From Whitmania pigra (taxonomy: Eukaryota > Annelida > Clitellata > Hirudinida > Haemopidae): a stretch of 64,000 nt of DNA. Each line of letters opens with the position of its first letter. Position 1 is the stretch's first letter. Under the pieces are notes generated by a model that was not told the origin of the DNA, searched no databases, and saw only the letters and a program-made list of their open reading frames with translations. The position numbers and the translations under genes were made by a program. Where the stretch lies: contig JAJTWR010000410.1 of the NCBI GenBank assembly GCA_021613335.1, positions 321,501-385,500 of the forward strand, given 5' to 3'. This document shows, one piece after another, positions 52,211 through 64,000 of the stretch.

Positions 52211-53462
52211 GGGCCAGAAAAAACCCTGTTCCATCAAAATACTTCAACTGCAATAGATGCACCAAATCTCTTGCTACAAAAGACATGTGAAATTCAATAG
52301 TCAAAGTTTCATGTACTTCATGGCCCATCCATCCCTCAGTAGTTTTGGGTTGAAACGTTCGATGATGGGGGCACTCCTGCTTGGTAGGAGTTTCTAAGTT
52401 ATAAATATTTAAGGTTAACTACTTATTTATTTTATTACACACTAGAAACTTTAATTAAGTCAACAAAACCATAAATCTACTCAAACTTTCATGTCATGGA
52501 AGAAAAAAAAAAATAGGTATTTGTCCAAAACGGTTGTTCAGTGGAAAAGTATCAATATTACATTTGCCACCGGATTGGCAGTTTTGTGTCAAAGTCCAAG
52601 CGTGTTAGGAACCTAAAGTGCGAGGATCTTGCAAAATTGGAAAAAATGTATATCTTTTATCGATATGAAGGTTAAAATTCATCAGGTTATCACCTGAACA
52701 AAAATTATCGGCAACGTTGCTAACAAAGTTTAGGTTAATTACAATAATTATGTATATCATATCCGTAATATGTTGTTTATGACATAAAAATGCCACTTAT
52801 AAGGTTTATTGCTTTAGGTTTCACCACAGTAAGGAATTGTCCAATTCATTCTGTCCAGCTAGCTCATTCTAACTCTGAGGCTTGAAGAAAGATTGACAAG
52901 ATGTATTGCTGAAAGAGTTGGCTTCAATATATTAGACAAAATTCAAAGACCACCTCCAATGAAAATGTTTCATATATGCACTGTCACAAGACCTCCAAAA
53001 CAGTGCCAGAGATTTCAATTTATCGAGAGTTGAAAGGTTTCATAAAAATGACATGGAAAGCGTTGGAGCTTGGATTGAACACACAAGAAATAGTGAAATA
53101 TACAAAAAATCAGTTAAGTTTCAATGTATTGAAAACAACAGTGGCTTCAATGAAAATGACTTCATGTAGAGACCGACCGAATTTCATTTTCGACTCCAAA
53201 TAGTGACTTTTCATCATTTAAGGCGTCATTTTGTTTTTGGTCCCACAAGGAAAATTATTTATCAGTTCATTTTCATTCGAAATTTTAGAGGCAAAAAAAT
53301 GTTTTTCAATTAAGTATTGTCTATCGAGCAAATGAGCAGTTGTTTAGTGCAGCTGGACATCTGCATGCCGACCGATGCATCAAATTTACTTGGCTATAAC
53401 GCAGAAAAACTTTTATTTCTGAATTATAACATTAGACTGTTTGATTTCAAAGGTTTTGAGCT

Positions 53463-53680
53463 TTGGTCAGAGTGGTCACTCATTGCATGCTCCATCAACA
53501 TGCCCTTGCAGCAAAGAATTTTCCAAATGGATGGAAAGAGGTGATGTCAACAGCAGTACAGGTGGCGAGCTACATCTGTGCAAGAGCAACAAACCACAGA
53601 CTATTCAAGGAACTCTGCAAGGAGGTAGGTGCCCCTTTTGAAGTCTTGCTCTTTCATAATTCTTTAAAAAAGAACTAATG
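53463..53680 (+). mobile_element. hAT-like (ZBED/GTF2IRD2-type) transposase relic
   Basis: The translation reads CMLHQHALAAKNFPNGW, then VQVASYICARATNHRLFKEL and LLFHNS. This matches the block around 'HRxALASK...NyIKaraLNsRLF...LLxHtEVRWLSRG' in hAT-derived proteins. The downstream frame is lost. Confidence 0.55.
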
Positions 53681-54389
53681 AATTTAAAATCAACTTGAAC
53701 AGAAATACTATAACTCCAAGAACTAACTCGCCCATACGACACTCACACCTCTCTTTTTCTCTCCCTAGTCTTTGCATGTGTCATCTGCTGGGATTTGGGT
53801 AGAAAGTCAGTGGAAATCCCCTTCGACCAGACATTGATTCTATTCTCTGGATCCAGTGAGCAAGAGAGGTTTTGGGATGGAAAACTTCTGGATTTATTTT
53901 AAACACAATCAATTTTTGTGAGGCCAATTCCTGCATTTGAGCACTTATTACAATTCTCCTCACCAAAAGACAAAAACCAAGTTTGAGTTTCAATCTCCTC
54001 AGGAAATTCATTCCAGAACAAGCACAAGAAGTGAATCTTACTGAAGATGAATGTAGAAAATTCTATGAAAGGAGTCTGTTTATTAAATTTGGATGCAGTC
54101 ATCCTCAGGCCACAAAAACAAAAACTTTTTTTTTTGAAGTTTCATCACCAGCTACATGCATTTCAGGCAAGAGATAAACTATAAGGAATTTTTACAGTTG
54201 GCCCTTGTGTTTCTTGGTGATGGGCCAACTAATTTTCAGATTTATGTTCCAGCAGCATATCACTTAGCACATTGGGTGGCAAAAATAATATGCTCCCTAA
54301 AAATGTATCTGTTTTGATTCCAGTTTAAGCTGACTGTGGCTGTATTGTCTGGACTCAAACAATTTAATTTGTTTGCAGTAAAGCTGTAC

Positions 54390-54640
54390 TTCCAGGCAAG
54401 ATGTCTCCAACATCAGCTCTGCAAAATGATCTTCAGTTGCTCAAAAATATTGTTGCATACAATGCAATTAACAAGGCTATTGCATATGCAGCTACAAAGA
54501 CTATAATGAAGCATTTTTGGTACTTGGGTGATGTACTTGTTGGTCTAGTTTTTTTCTCTGATGCCAAGATATCTGCAGCAGAAAAAGTTGAAATGACAGC
54601 AACTGTCAAAATGCTGGTGAAAGCCGACCAAAGCTGGTGA
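54390..54640 (+). pseudogene. Relic of an unidentified transposon-like gene
   Basis: The frame reads QNDLQLLKNIVAYNAINKA, then MKHFWYLGDVLVGLVFFSD, in good coding style. I recall similar FWYLSExLVxLxFFD stretches in multicopy genes of aquatic invertebrates but cannot name the family. It lies just before the repeated cluster. Confidence 0.35.
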
Positions 54641-54887
54641 AGACAGCCTTGCACTTTGAGCCAAGGTTAATGAAAAAAACGTGTCTCTGTTAACACTATC
54701 GTAGTTAGTGTCTTCAAACTGATGAAGGTAATAATGGATGGATCTATAGTCCTTTTAAAAACCATGCATTAATTCTGGGTTATTTAGAAATAATGCCAAG
54801 TAAGGACTGATTGTGTTCCCATGCAAATGACCATATGCAATATATATCTCCTCCATGAAACAAGCAGTACTGAATTTGGGCATCTTG

Positions 54888-57361
54888 CATTAAAGTAAAA
54901 CCATAAAGGTCAGGTTTATCAGGATACCCAACCATTTCAAACTTGGCATGTATGTAATGGGACATTTGACAACAATAACAACGTTATACGAATTCTGTAA
55001 AGCAGTTTAAGCAATTCAAGTCCTTTTCAGAAGTCCTTATTACGTACCCGAAATGGATCGATATGCCAACTTCATTGAAGAAGCCGTAAATGGTCAAGCT
55101 CATGATTGGGCGCCCGAAGATGTCAATGAAGTGGAGGTTGAGAACATAGAGAACAATGGAGAGTACATCAGATTATCATTTGCTATTAGAAATTATTCAG
55201 AAATTGTAGGTTCCCATTCATTTAAGGAATTCATCGAAAATCAAATGAATTCAGCAGTATTATTCACAAGTGGATCTAGCCACCAACACATATTACAGTC
55301 CAGATTTTCATTACCATCTCAGGAAAGATTTCCTTCTTCAGGCTATGCTATGGACAGAGATGTTATTGGGTTAGTTAGTCTGAAACATGTAATGGTAATA
55401 GATGGAAGATTAGATGTTAATAGATTCTTTTATAGACGTGTCGTGGTGGCAGGGTCTTTGGCATGGCGGAAATGCTGACAGAAGCATACATGATGGTATG
55501 AGGTTAAATATCATACCGACAATTAACCAATTGTCAGGAATGATGGATACTCACTAACTAGGAAGATGTGATTGCTTTCAACCACCATGTGTTGAAGAAT
55601 CCAACGGCAAAGACATTGCCAACATGGTTCAAAATAGAGAAACTGCTCCAAACATTCCATGAAACAGGCAGACAGTTGAAAAAACTGTTAAGCTGAATTC
55701 TTGCCAGATGCATTTCAATGCCATATCAACTTTACCCTTTTGTTACAAAACGGCTGATTGATCAGCATAAAGACTATTGAGAGATTTTGTTTTAATTAAT
55801 GTAAGTGATTCAGAATGTTAGTATGCATCACCGGTTTAACCTCAAACATTAAAGTAAAACCATAAAGGTCAGGTTTATCAGGATACCCAACCATTTCAAA
55901 CTTGGCATGTATGTAATGGGACATTTGACAACAATAACAACGTTATACGAATTCTGTAAAGCAGTTTAAGCAATTCAAGTCCTTTTCAGAAGACCTTATT
56001 ACGTACCCGAAATGGATCGATATGCCAACTTCATTGAAGAAGCCGTAAATGGTCAAGCTCATGATTGGGCGCCCGAAGATGTCAATGAAGTGGAGGTTGA
56101 GAACATAGAAACAATGGAGAGTACATCAGATTATCATTTGCTTATAGAAAAATTATTCAGAAATTGTAGGTTCCCATTCATTTAAGGAATTCATCGAAAA
56201 TCAAATGAATTCAGCAGTATTATTCACAAGTGGATCTAGCCACCAACACATATTACAGTCCAGATTTTCATTACCATCTCAGGAAAGATTTCCTTCTTCA
56301 GGCTATGCTATGGACAGAGATGTTATTGGGTTAGTTAGTCTGAAACATGTAATGGTAATAGATGGAAAGATTAGATGTTAATAGATTCTTTTATAGACGT
56401 GTCGTGGTGGCAGGGTCTTTGGCATGGCGGAAATGCTGACAGAAGCATACATGATGGTATGAGGTTAAATATCATACCGACAATTAACTTCAATTGTCAG
56501 GAATGATGGATACTCACTAACTAGGAAGATGTTGATTGCTTTCAACCACCATGTGTTGAAGAATCCAACGGCAAAGACATTGCCAACATGGTTCAAAATA
56601 GAGAAACTGCTCCAAACATTCCATGAAACAGGCAGACAGTTGAAAAAACTGTTAAGCTGAATTCTTGCCAGATGCATTTCAATGCCATATCAACTTTACC
56701 CTTTTGTTACAAAACGGCTGATTGATCAGCATAAAGACTATTGAGAGATTTTGTTTTAATTAATGTAAGTGATTCAGAATGTTAGTATGCATCACCGGTT
56801 TAACCTCAAACATTAAAGTAAAACCATAAAGGTCAGGTTTATCAGGATACCCAACCATATTCAAACTTGGCATGTATGTAATGGGACATTTGACAACAAT
56901 AACAACGTTATACGAATTCTGTAAAGCAGTTTAAGCAATTCAAGTCCTTTTCAGAAGACCTTATTACGTACCCGAAATGGATCGATATGCCAACTTCATT
57001 GAAGAAGCCGTAAATGGTCAAGCTCATGATTGGGCGCCCGAAGATGTCAATGAAGTGGAGGTTGAGAACATAGAGAACAATGGAGAGTACATCAGATTAT
57101 CATTTGCTATTAGAAATTATTCAGAAATTGTAGGTTCCCATTCATTTAAGGAATTCATCAAAAATCAAATGAATTCAGCAGTATTATTCACAAGTGGATA
57201 TAGCCACCAACACATATTACAGTCCAGATTTTCATTACAATCTCAGGAAAGATTTCCTTCTTCAGGCTATGCTATGGACAGAGATGTTATTGGGTTAGTT
57301 AGTCTGAAACATGTAATAGTAATAGATAGAAAGATTAGATGTTAATAGATTCTTTTATAGA
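54888..57361 (+). repeat. Tandem array of a ~960-bp gene segment, 2.6 copies
   Basis: Copies begin at 54888, 55847 and 56811 with the motif CATTAAAGTAAAACCATAAA. Each carries a frame starting MDRYANFIEEAVNGQAHDW and continuing to DVIGLVSLKHV. Copy 2 has a frameshift near 56110. Copies 1 and 2 also share a downstream stretch (HVLKNPTAKTLPTWFKIEKL). Copy 3 instead runs on into the C48-like segment at 57362, so the unit is the upstream part of that gene. The function of this part is unknown. Confidence 0.75.
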
Positions 57362-57625
57362 CGTGTCGTGGTGGCAGGGTCTTCGGCATGGCGGAAATGC
57401 TGACAGAAGCAGACATGGGTGTCTGTCGCCGAATGCAACCGTAGATGATTCAGGCCTTATGTGTTGTAAGACCAAACTAAAATCTACAAGTCGCTTTGTA
57501 ACAAATTAACTCAGGTTAATACTCACTTTATATTGTGACATTTTATTGTTTGAAATTCTATTACAGTTCCATAATAAATCAAACCGTTTTAGAACATCAA
57601 CAGAGATAACAGGACACAGGGCATC

Positions 57626-58745
57626 ATGGAAAAAAGACAATGGGACCTGAAGCCTGTTCGAAGAAAGAAATTATTTATGCGACTTAATGATTTCGTAATT
57701 CGGTACCAAGCAGTGCATCAGGGCTTATTCAGAATATTTGAGGACTCTGAGAGAATGGTCAAAAAAAGGTTTGTCAAATTAATTGCGGAGTTTTTGTAAA
57801 ATGATAACGACATGAACAAACCCATTCAAGGGGCTCAAACAGAACTCTAAAAGGACTCCAAAATTCAAGGTTTGTTCAGTTAAAAGCGAGGTTTTTGTGA
57901 AATACTAATAACATGTTCAACATCTTTAAGGAAAAGAATAGAAGATAGGAAAATGGGGGAAATTGGGAAAAAAAGAACAAGGTGGGGTTGTACAATACAT
58001 ATCCAAAAAAGCCAATTACCTTGAAGCAACAAGTAATTTGCATCTGTTTAGGGTTTTCATAATATTTGTTGCAATATGTTACTTTTGAATTGCAGATAGC
58101 CCAGGCAAAATCACAAATCCCATCCAAGCATATGGACATAGCACCAGTGAAGGACGAAAAATTTTGGGAGAACATTCGGGGTTCTAATTGGTTTTCTTCG
58201 GATAGTATTAATTATGCTATGTTTATTTTAAGTAGGAGATACCAATTCATTGATGGATTGGGTAACTGCGAAATGTTAGGCTATTGCGGAACACATACAA
58301 CCACACCCACACCTGCACAAAGGTTTATCCAGATGTTAATAATAATGGCTGGGTAACGCTAAGTAACATGTTGTGTGGACCCGGTCAAGTAGAAGTCTAC
58401 GACAGTTTTAATGTCACTTTAAACAGTATGGACATCCAAAACATCTCGTATGTAGGAATATAACTACTAATGCTAAAAACAATCAATTAAGTATTTTAAA
58501 AGAGCCAGTTCTACAACAAAAGGGGGTTCTGATTGTGGAGCCTTTGCTATCGCATTTGCATGCACATTGGCTAGGGGTCTTGATCCTTCCATATACTCCT
58601 ATAACCAATTAACACTAAGGGAAAATATAAGCAAAGCTTTTAGAACAGATTTATTTAAGCCGATGGAAGTAGGGAGTAAAGCAAGGGGTACGCGGAATAA
58701 AATTACCGTGAAACTATTTTGTAAATGCAAGCTTAGTTACAATAA
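57626..58745 (+). pseudogene. C48/Ulp1-like cysteine protease gene, broken copy X
   Basis: A first block starts MEKRQWDLKPVRRKKLFM (57626). After a TTGCAG acceptor at 58095, a second block gives KFWENIRGSNWFSSDSINYA, then GWVTLSNMLCGPG, VEVYDSFN, GGSDCGAFAIAFACTLARG and a C-terminal YNQLTLRENISKAF block. Order and motifs match the Ulp1-type peptidase core. At least three frame disruptions occur (near 58320, 58450 and at the G-run near 58523). The catalytic His expected just before the Trp is Gly; the Asp (YDS) and Cys (DCG) positions are present. The copy is therefore inactive. In the family the enzyme cleaves SUMO/ubiquitin-like substrates, or belongs to transposon-derived proteases. Confidence 0.65.
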
Positions 58746-58947
58746 AGGCCCGTCCAGTAGAAGTCTATGACAGTTTCAATGTCACTTTAAACAGTATGGA
58801 CATCCGAAACATCTCGTATGTATGTAGGAATATAACTACTAATGCTAAAAACAATCAACTAAGTATTTTAAGAGAGCCAGTTCTACAACAAAAGGGGGGT
58901 TCTTATTGTGGAGCCTTTGCTATCGCATTTGCATGCACATTGCATGC
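58746..58947 (+). pseudogene. Extra fragment of the C48-like gene
   Basis: It covers only the segment from VEVYDSFN to GGSYCGAFAIAFACTL. It lacks the 4-nt deletion and the one-G loss shared by copies X and Y, so it keeps an open frame, but it has Tyr in place of the Asp before the Cys. It is joined on the right to a partial copy of the upstream unit (from about 58945). Confidence 0.6.
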
Positions 58948-60430
58948 TATGCTATGGCCAGGGATGTTATTGGGTTAGTTAGTCTGAAACATGTAATAGT
59001 AATAGATAGAAAGATTAGATGTTAATAGATTCTTTTATAGACGTGTCGTGGTGGCAGGGTCTTCGGCATGGCGGAAACGCTGACAGAAGCAGACATGGGT
59101 GTCTGTGGCCGAATGCAACCGTAGATGATTCAGGCCTTATGTGTTGTAAGACCAAACTAAAATCTACAAGTCGCTTTGTAACAAATTAACTCAGGTTAAT
59201 ACTCACTTTATATTGTGACATTTTATTGTCTGAAATTCTATTACAGTTCCATAATAAATCAAACCGTTTTAGAACATCAACAGAGATAACAGGACACAGG
59301 GCATCATGGAAAAAAGGCAATGGGACCTGAAGCCTGTTCGAAGAAAGAAATTATTTATGCGACTTAATGATTTCGTAATTCGGTACCAAGCAGCGCATCA
59401 GGGCTTATTCAGAATATTTGAGGACTCTGAGAGAATGGTCAAAAAAAGGTTTGTCAAATTAATTGCGGAGTTTTTGTAAAATGATAATGACATGAACAAA
59501 CCCATTCAAGGGGCTCAAACAGAACTCTAAAAGGACTCCAAAATTCAAGGTTTGTTCAGTTAAAAGCGAGGTTTTTGTGAAATACTAATAACATGTTCAA
59601 CATCTTTAAGGAACAAGAATAGAAGATAGGAAAATGGGGGAAATTGGGAAAAAAAGAACAAGGTGGGGTTGTACAATACATGTCCAAAAAAGCCAATTAC
59701 CTTGAAGCAACAAGTAATTTGCATCTGTTTAGGGTTTTCATAATATTTGTTGCAATATGTTACTTTTGAATTGCAGATAGCCCAGGCAAAATCCCAAATC
59801 CCATCCAAGCATATGGACATAGCACCAGTGAAGGACGAAAAATTTTGGGAGAACATTCGGGGTTCTAATTGGTTTTCTTCGGATAGTATTAATGTTGCTA
59901 TGTTTATTTTAAGTAGGCGATACCAATTCATTGATGGATTGGGTAACTGCGAAATGTTAGGCTATTGCGGAACACATACAACCACACCCACACCTGCACA
60001 AAGGTTTATCCAGATGTTAATAATAATCGCTGGGTAACGCTAAGTAACATGTTGTGTGGACCCGGTCAAGTAGAAGTCTACGACAGTTTTAATGTCACTT
60101 TAAACAGTATGGACATCCAAAACATCTCGTATGTAGGAATATAACTACTAATGCTAAAAACAATCAATTAAGTATTTTAAAAGAGCCAGTTCTACAACAA
60201 AAGGGGGTTCTGATTGTGGAGCCTTTGCTATCGCATTTGCATGCACATTGGCTAGGGGTCTTGATCCTTCCATATACTCCTATAACCAATTAACACTAAG
60301 GGAAAATATAAGCAAAGCTTTTAGAACAGATTTATTTAAGCCGATGGAAGTAGGGAGTAAAGCAAGGGGTACGCGAAATAAAATTACCGTGAAACTATTT
60401 TGTAAATGCAAGCTTAGTTACAATAAAGAA
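58948..60430 (+). pseudogene. C48/Ulp1-like protease gene, broken copy Y
   Basis: Nearly identical to 57285-58745 with an offset of about 1680. It shares the frameshifts of copy X, so the duplication came after the gene died. At the His position it has Arg (CGC) where copy X has Gly (GGC). It ends at the same point (ACAATAAAG) and then passes into unrelated DNA. Confidence 0.65.
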
Positions 60431-60639
60431 TTAGATCAGGGTTGTCCAACCCGAGTGCCAGAATCCGGCCCGACCTAAGTTTCTATTCGGCCTGCAAAGC
60501 TTCTCTGATTTTTTTAATATTTCTAGTTTTTGATTTGTTCTTTTTTTTGCTTGTATATATTCCATGTATACACCCTTGTGCTACTAAATTAATCGCTCTA
60601 TAGACTTTAAATATAAACATTGTAATGGCGGCACAGGGA

Positions 60640-61130
60640 ATTTAAATTTTTTCTGAAGGAAGTGGGCTCAGATGTGGTTTACTTCTGCCAAGTTTGCTGG
60701 CTTAGCAAGTCATCGACATTATTCATATTTTGGAGTCTACCTGATAAAATAAAAACATTCATGACAAACAAAAGAAAGGATGTATGTTTTCTGGATGATG
60801 ACCCCATGGGTGAACAACTTGGCATTTCTAGTCGACATGACAAAATTCAAGTTGAACGTCAAACTTCAAGAAAAAGACCAGCTGGTTGTATGAACACGTT
60901 GTGACGTTCATTCAAAAGTTAAAGCTAATTCAATCACAGCTGGTTCTGAAGAAGGTTATATATTGCCCAGTCCTTTTGTTGAGGTCTACTGTGTCAGTAC
61001 AACATGAGAAGTTCTCTGAATTAGTTACCAAACTTGCTTATGATTTCGACAGACGCTGCTGACAAATACCAGCTGGAACTCATTGACAGCGACTTTCTGT
61101 GCACGCCAATAGAGATGTGCCGTCACTACA
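60640..61130 (+). mobile_element. hAT-like transposase relic 2
   Basis: Fragments read GSDVVYFCQVCWLSKSS, DKIKTFMTNKRKDV, then LNVKLQEKDQLVV and YEHVVTFIQKLKLIQSQL across frame breaks. They follow the order of the hAT-derived block 'EVRWLSRG...LxLxGKxQ...MxxxVxxFxxKLxLW'. It adjoins the C48-like copy Y. Confidence 0.55.
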
Positions 61131-63025
61131 TAACTATGCTTGAGATTCTAGTTAACTTTATTTTTATAATTTCTTATTTTTTCTTTTATTTAAAAATTTT
61201 TTAAACAAAGACATTTAAACATCAGTAATAGTAATGTCTTATTAATCTCCAGTTATATTCTGGGGATCGGCCTCAAAGGATCAGAATTTTGCTAAGGACA
61301 AAAAGCTAAAATTGGTAAGTAACTAAACCTAATTATAAACGTTTTTACAAACACATTACCTTAAGTAGTTCAGTTTACCAAATTTCAAACATTTTTCGTT
61401 AGCTTTGAGATTATCCCTATATCCAAAAAAACATCAATACACCAACAACCGGCCAAATATGTTTATTTACACTTTATTACCCGGCTGCCCATACTTGCTT
61501 GTTGTGTTTGCATGTATTTATATTTACACGACCCAGCGGACGTCCGACAGCTTCACACGAGTTCAAAATGCACACGGCAGAGGCAACCATCTCGCCTTTT
61601 AGCGAAAGTTCAGAAGGAAGCAAATGAAATGAAACAGCTAGAGCTGAGCAACATAAACACGAGCGAAGAAATTGAAGGCTTAACACGTCAACATTCCAGC
61701 ATCGCCAACATGTTTACGCATCCCCTTAAATGAGAGCATGTATGAATTCAACTTCGGTATTAGACATCAAGAATTATTTATCAACTAACTTCATATTCAT
61801 CCGTTCACTTTGAAACTATTCGGCATTTTTCTCGAATGAACACCAACCCCTCTACTTCCCGCTACTCTTCAAAATGCCGGCCGGCGCAACAAAATAATAC
61901 AGACGTTTCGCACACGATGAAGGAGACGCGGTTCTTCCGCCCTAAAATAAGCCATGCAGTAATTATTCTTAAGCGTCCGGAACAGCTAATAAAATCATTG
62001 AATTCATAAATTTAGAATTGTTTAACGGTTGTAAATAATTATTTGCAATAATTAATAATAAAAATAAATTATGCCAGTTCAAATGCATGAAGTTCGACTA
62101 GGGATCACCAAACTACGGCCCTCGACGTTAGTTCATACGGTATTCGAATTTGCTTGGTAGATGGAGTGCGGGACGTTGTGATGGATTTTATGTTCAAATA
62201 TTATGTTTAGAATGCTAGATGGCTAGACCTCATGGCTGCTATGTGCCTTCACTTAGTATTTTAAATTAGGATATGTGCGCGCTAGGGTCTGATGTAATTA
62301 CATATTTATGGAAACCCATCTTTTGACGACATCTCAACTAATACGTAAAAAATCCCGTATTTTTGTGGTAAACAAAAGAGATGGGACTGGAGTTGTTTGC
62401 AGCGGTGATCATTCTCATCATCTAGGTCAAGTGGCGCAATCATACTAGTGTTGATCCAGCCAATCAGAAAGCGCTGAATATTAATGAGGAATCGAAGTAT
62501 TAAATGTAAAAAAAACATCGATATTTTTTATAAATTAAATTTCGCTGAAAACGTACTTGCGCTGGAAACACACTAACAAAACATATATATTTTTTTTAAA
62601 AATATTTTGTAACTTTTACATATGTTTTTAAAATTTGAAGCGCTTTAAGGAATTTTAAGTAATCGGTGCTCAAAGCAAAAAATTCATTTTTGTTAAATGT
62701 ACATTTTTTACACGCGCATTATTTGCCAAAGGAAAAAATTTATGTTTCTAGCTTTCCGTTTTCCAGAGTTATCGATTGTTAAAGTTCTTGCTGAAGTCTT
62801 GCCAACTTCACTTGTCTTCCGCCAGCAGACACTTATATAATGGTAAAAACCTAGTCTTTAACGTAGCTGAAGTTAGCAGACACTTAAATTTAATTTCTAA
62901 AGCGAAATTTCAAATTATAATATTTGGAAACTACGTTTCAAATGCTTTTCCAAAATTTTTATAAACCAATTGTCGGAAAATTTTTAAATTTTTGAAGTTA
63001 TTAGAAATTTGAGGAATTCGTTCAA
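61131..63025. other. Intergenic, no gene seen
   Basis: AT-rich DNA without a supported gene. A weak coding-looking stretch at 61560-61730 (QKEANEMKQLELSNINTSEE) has no recognisable family or splice context. Confidence 0.4.
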
Positions 63026-63565
63026 AAGTCTTCTTACTCAGTAACCACGACTTTACGACTGATGAAATGTGCATCAAAATGTTCGTTAAGATTTCTACTT
63101 TCCAAATATGTATACCTTATTAGCTGATAAATTTGTGGAACAACATAAGTGCTTAAAATATCGCGAGTCATCTTAAGCAGAAGTCCTTCCATTAATGGAA
63201 TGTCTTACAAGTCTTCTTACTCAGTAACCACATCTTTACGACTGACGAAATGTGCATCAAAATGTTAGTTAAGATTTCTACTTTCCAAATATGTATAACA
63301 CAAACGAAATTGTGGAACAACGGTGACCCGTCAAAATAGCCCAGCGACAAAATAGCCCCTTCAAAACATCCCCGTCAATATATCTTTATAAAAAAAATAT
63401 TTATATGAGTTGAAGACATTAACCGATAACTGATTTCAAATTTTATTAAATGAAATGAGTTTTATGTTTTGACGGGGCTATTTTGTCGCCGGGCTATTAT
63501 GACGGGGTGCCGTGGAACAGCATAAGTGCTTAAAATATCGCGAGACATCTTAAGCGGAAGCCAGT
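63026..63565. repeat. ~185-bp tandem duplication, second copy interrupted by a MITE
   Basis: The block starting AAGTCTTCTTACTCAGTAAC at 63026 is repeated from 63211. The second copy is split: its right part (GTGGAACAGCATAAGTGCTT) resumes at 63512 after the inserted MITE. The copies differ by scattered substitutions. Confidence 0.75.
63322..63511. mobile_element. MITE copy 2 with ~10-bp TSD
   Basis: 190 bp with the same terminal inverted repeats as 47804-47974 (GGTGACCCGTCAAAATAGCC and its partner). Flanked by GTGGAACAAC (63312-63321) and GTGGAACAGC (63512-63521). It has a second inner pair, GCGACAAAATAGCCCC and GGGGCTATTTTGTCGC, that copy 1 lacks or has lost. Confidence 0.8.
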
Positions 63566-64000
63566 TTAACAACAGAGTTATGTGAACATTACCTGTAAAT
63601 GCCCGCTTAATCCCGGTCATTGAAGATATATTGTATCATTATGATTTAAAAAAAAATTATGATTGCATACCATGACGCAAGCACATTAGACCTACACCAC
63701 TGCCGCCAAGGCAAACTCTCCACAAGATTTTGGTGCTTAACAAATAATACGCTTCTTTTTTGAGAATTTCACCCACATGCTCAATCAGCTTATTACCACA
63801 GGCAAAGATATTTTAGACACAAATTTGACTCTGTGAGATGGATATTTATTTCTCTTCTGCATTCAGCGAAACTGAATGGACATTTTGCACTTAGCAAGTG
63901 CATCGCAGCCTCCTAAAATAAATCGCACAAGCATCAAGAAAGTCATCAGGATGCATTCATTTCTAAGCAATTCCCATTTAACTTCCTATGACGATAACAA
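63566..64000. other. Right-end stretch, no gene seen
   Basis: No coding frame or repeat is supported up to the window edge. Confidence 0.4.

Noticed and set aside
63055..63085. Hammerhead-like CTGATGA motif
   Set aside because: The second core motif (GAAA after stem II) and a cleavage-site stem are missing.

Overview
The window is nuclear DNA of an invertebrate animal. Short GT-AG introns (about 60-150 bp), AT-rich intergenic DNA, long trinucleotide microsatellites, dead LINEs and DNA transposons, and bilaterian gene families (TCF/LEF, RGK GTPase, LRR-Ig receptor, N4BP2-like kinase, TMEM143-like mitochondrial protein) all point that way. I cannot name the phylum. Gene models were built by hand: splice sites were chosen so that phase carries through and protein motifs stay continuous. 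No database was searched.

Layout. 1-1031 (-): 5' part of an N4BP2-like CUE/P-loop kinase gene, running off the left edge. 1849-2885 and 9570-11585 (+): two tandem TCF/LEF paralogues with homologous promoters that share an inverted pair of TCF-type sites. Between them lie a tRNA-like sequence, nested LINE relics (3.8-6.2 kb) and a secreted PAN/apple-like gene (6445-7629, -). 14645-17179 (-): an intronless LRR-Ig single-pass receptor. 19.9-21.05 kb: large ATC and AAT arrays. 23808-25589 (+): a six-exon TMEM143/DUF3754-like mitochondrial membrane protein. 28026-33038: a 2507-bp tandem duplication carrying a dead Tc1-like transposase. 33.7-34.7 kb: a decayed pogo/Tigger-like element. 35736-39682 (-): a five-exon RGK-family GTPase whose large intron carries several microsatellites, one of them against a 3' splice site. 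40-43 kb: microsatellites and minisatellites.

The right third (44.8-64 kb) is mostly mobile DNA: a LINE 3' end, a 3-kb pogo-like element with TIRs, a second pogo relic, hAT-like relics, tandemly repeated fragments of a gene with a C48/Ulp1-like protease domain, two copies of a MITE with 9-10 bp target duplications, and four copies of a very short retroposon (51-88 nt) with target-site duplications.

The genes do not form an obvious pathway. The clearest functional story is the TCF pair, which may be auto-regulated. The most unusual structures are the micro-retroposon family and the dead C48 cluster.
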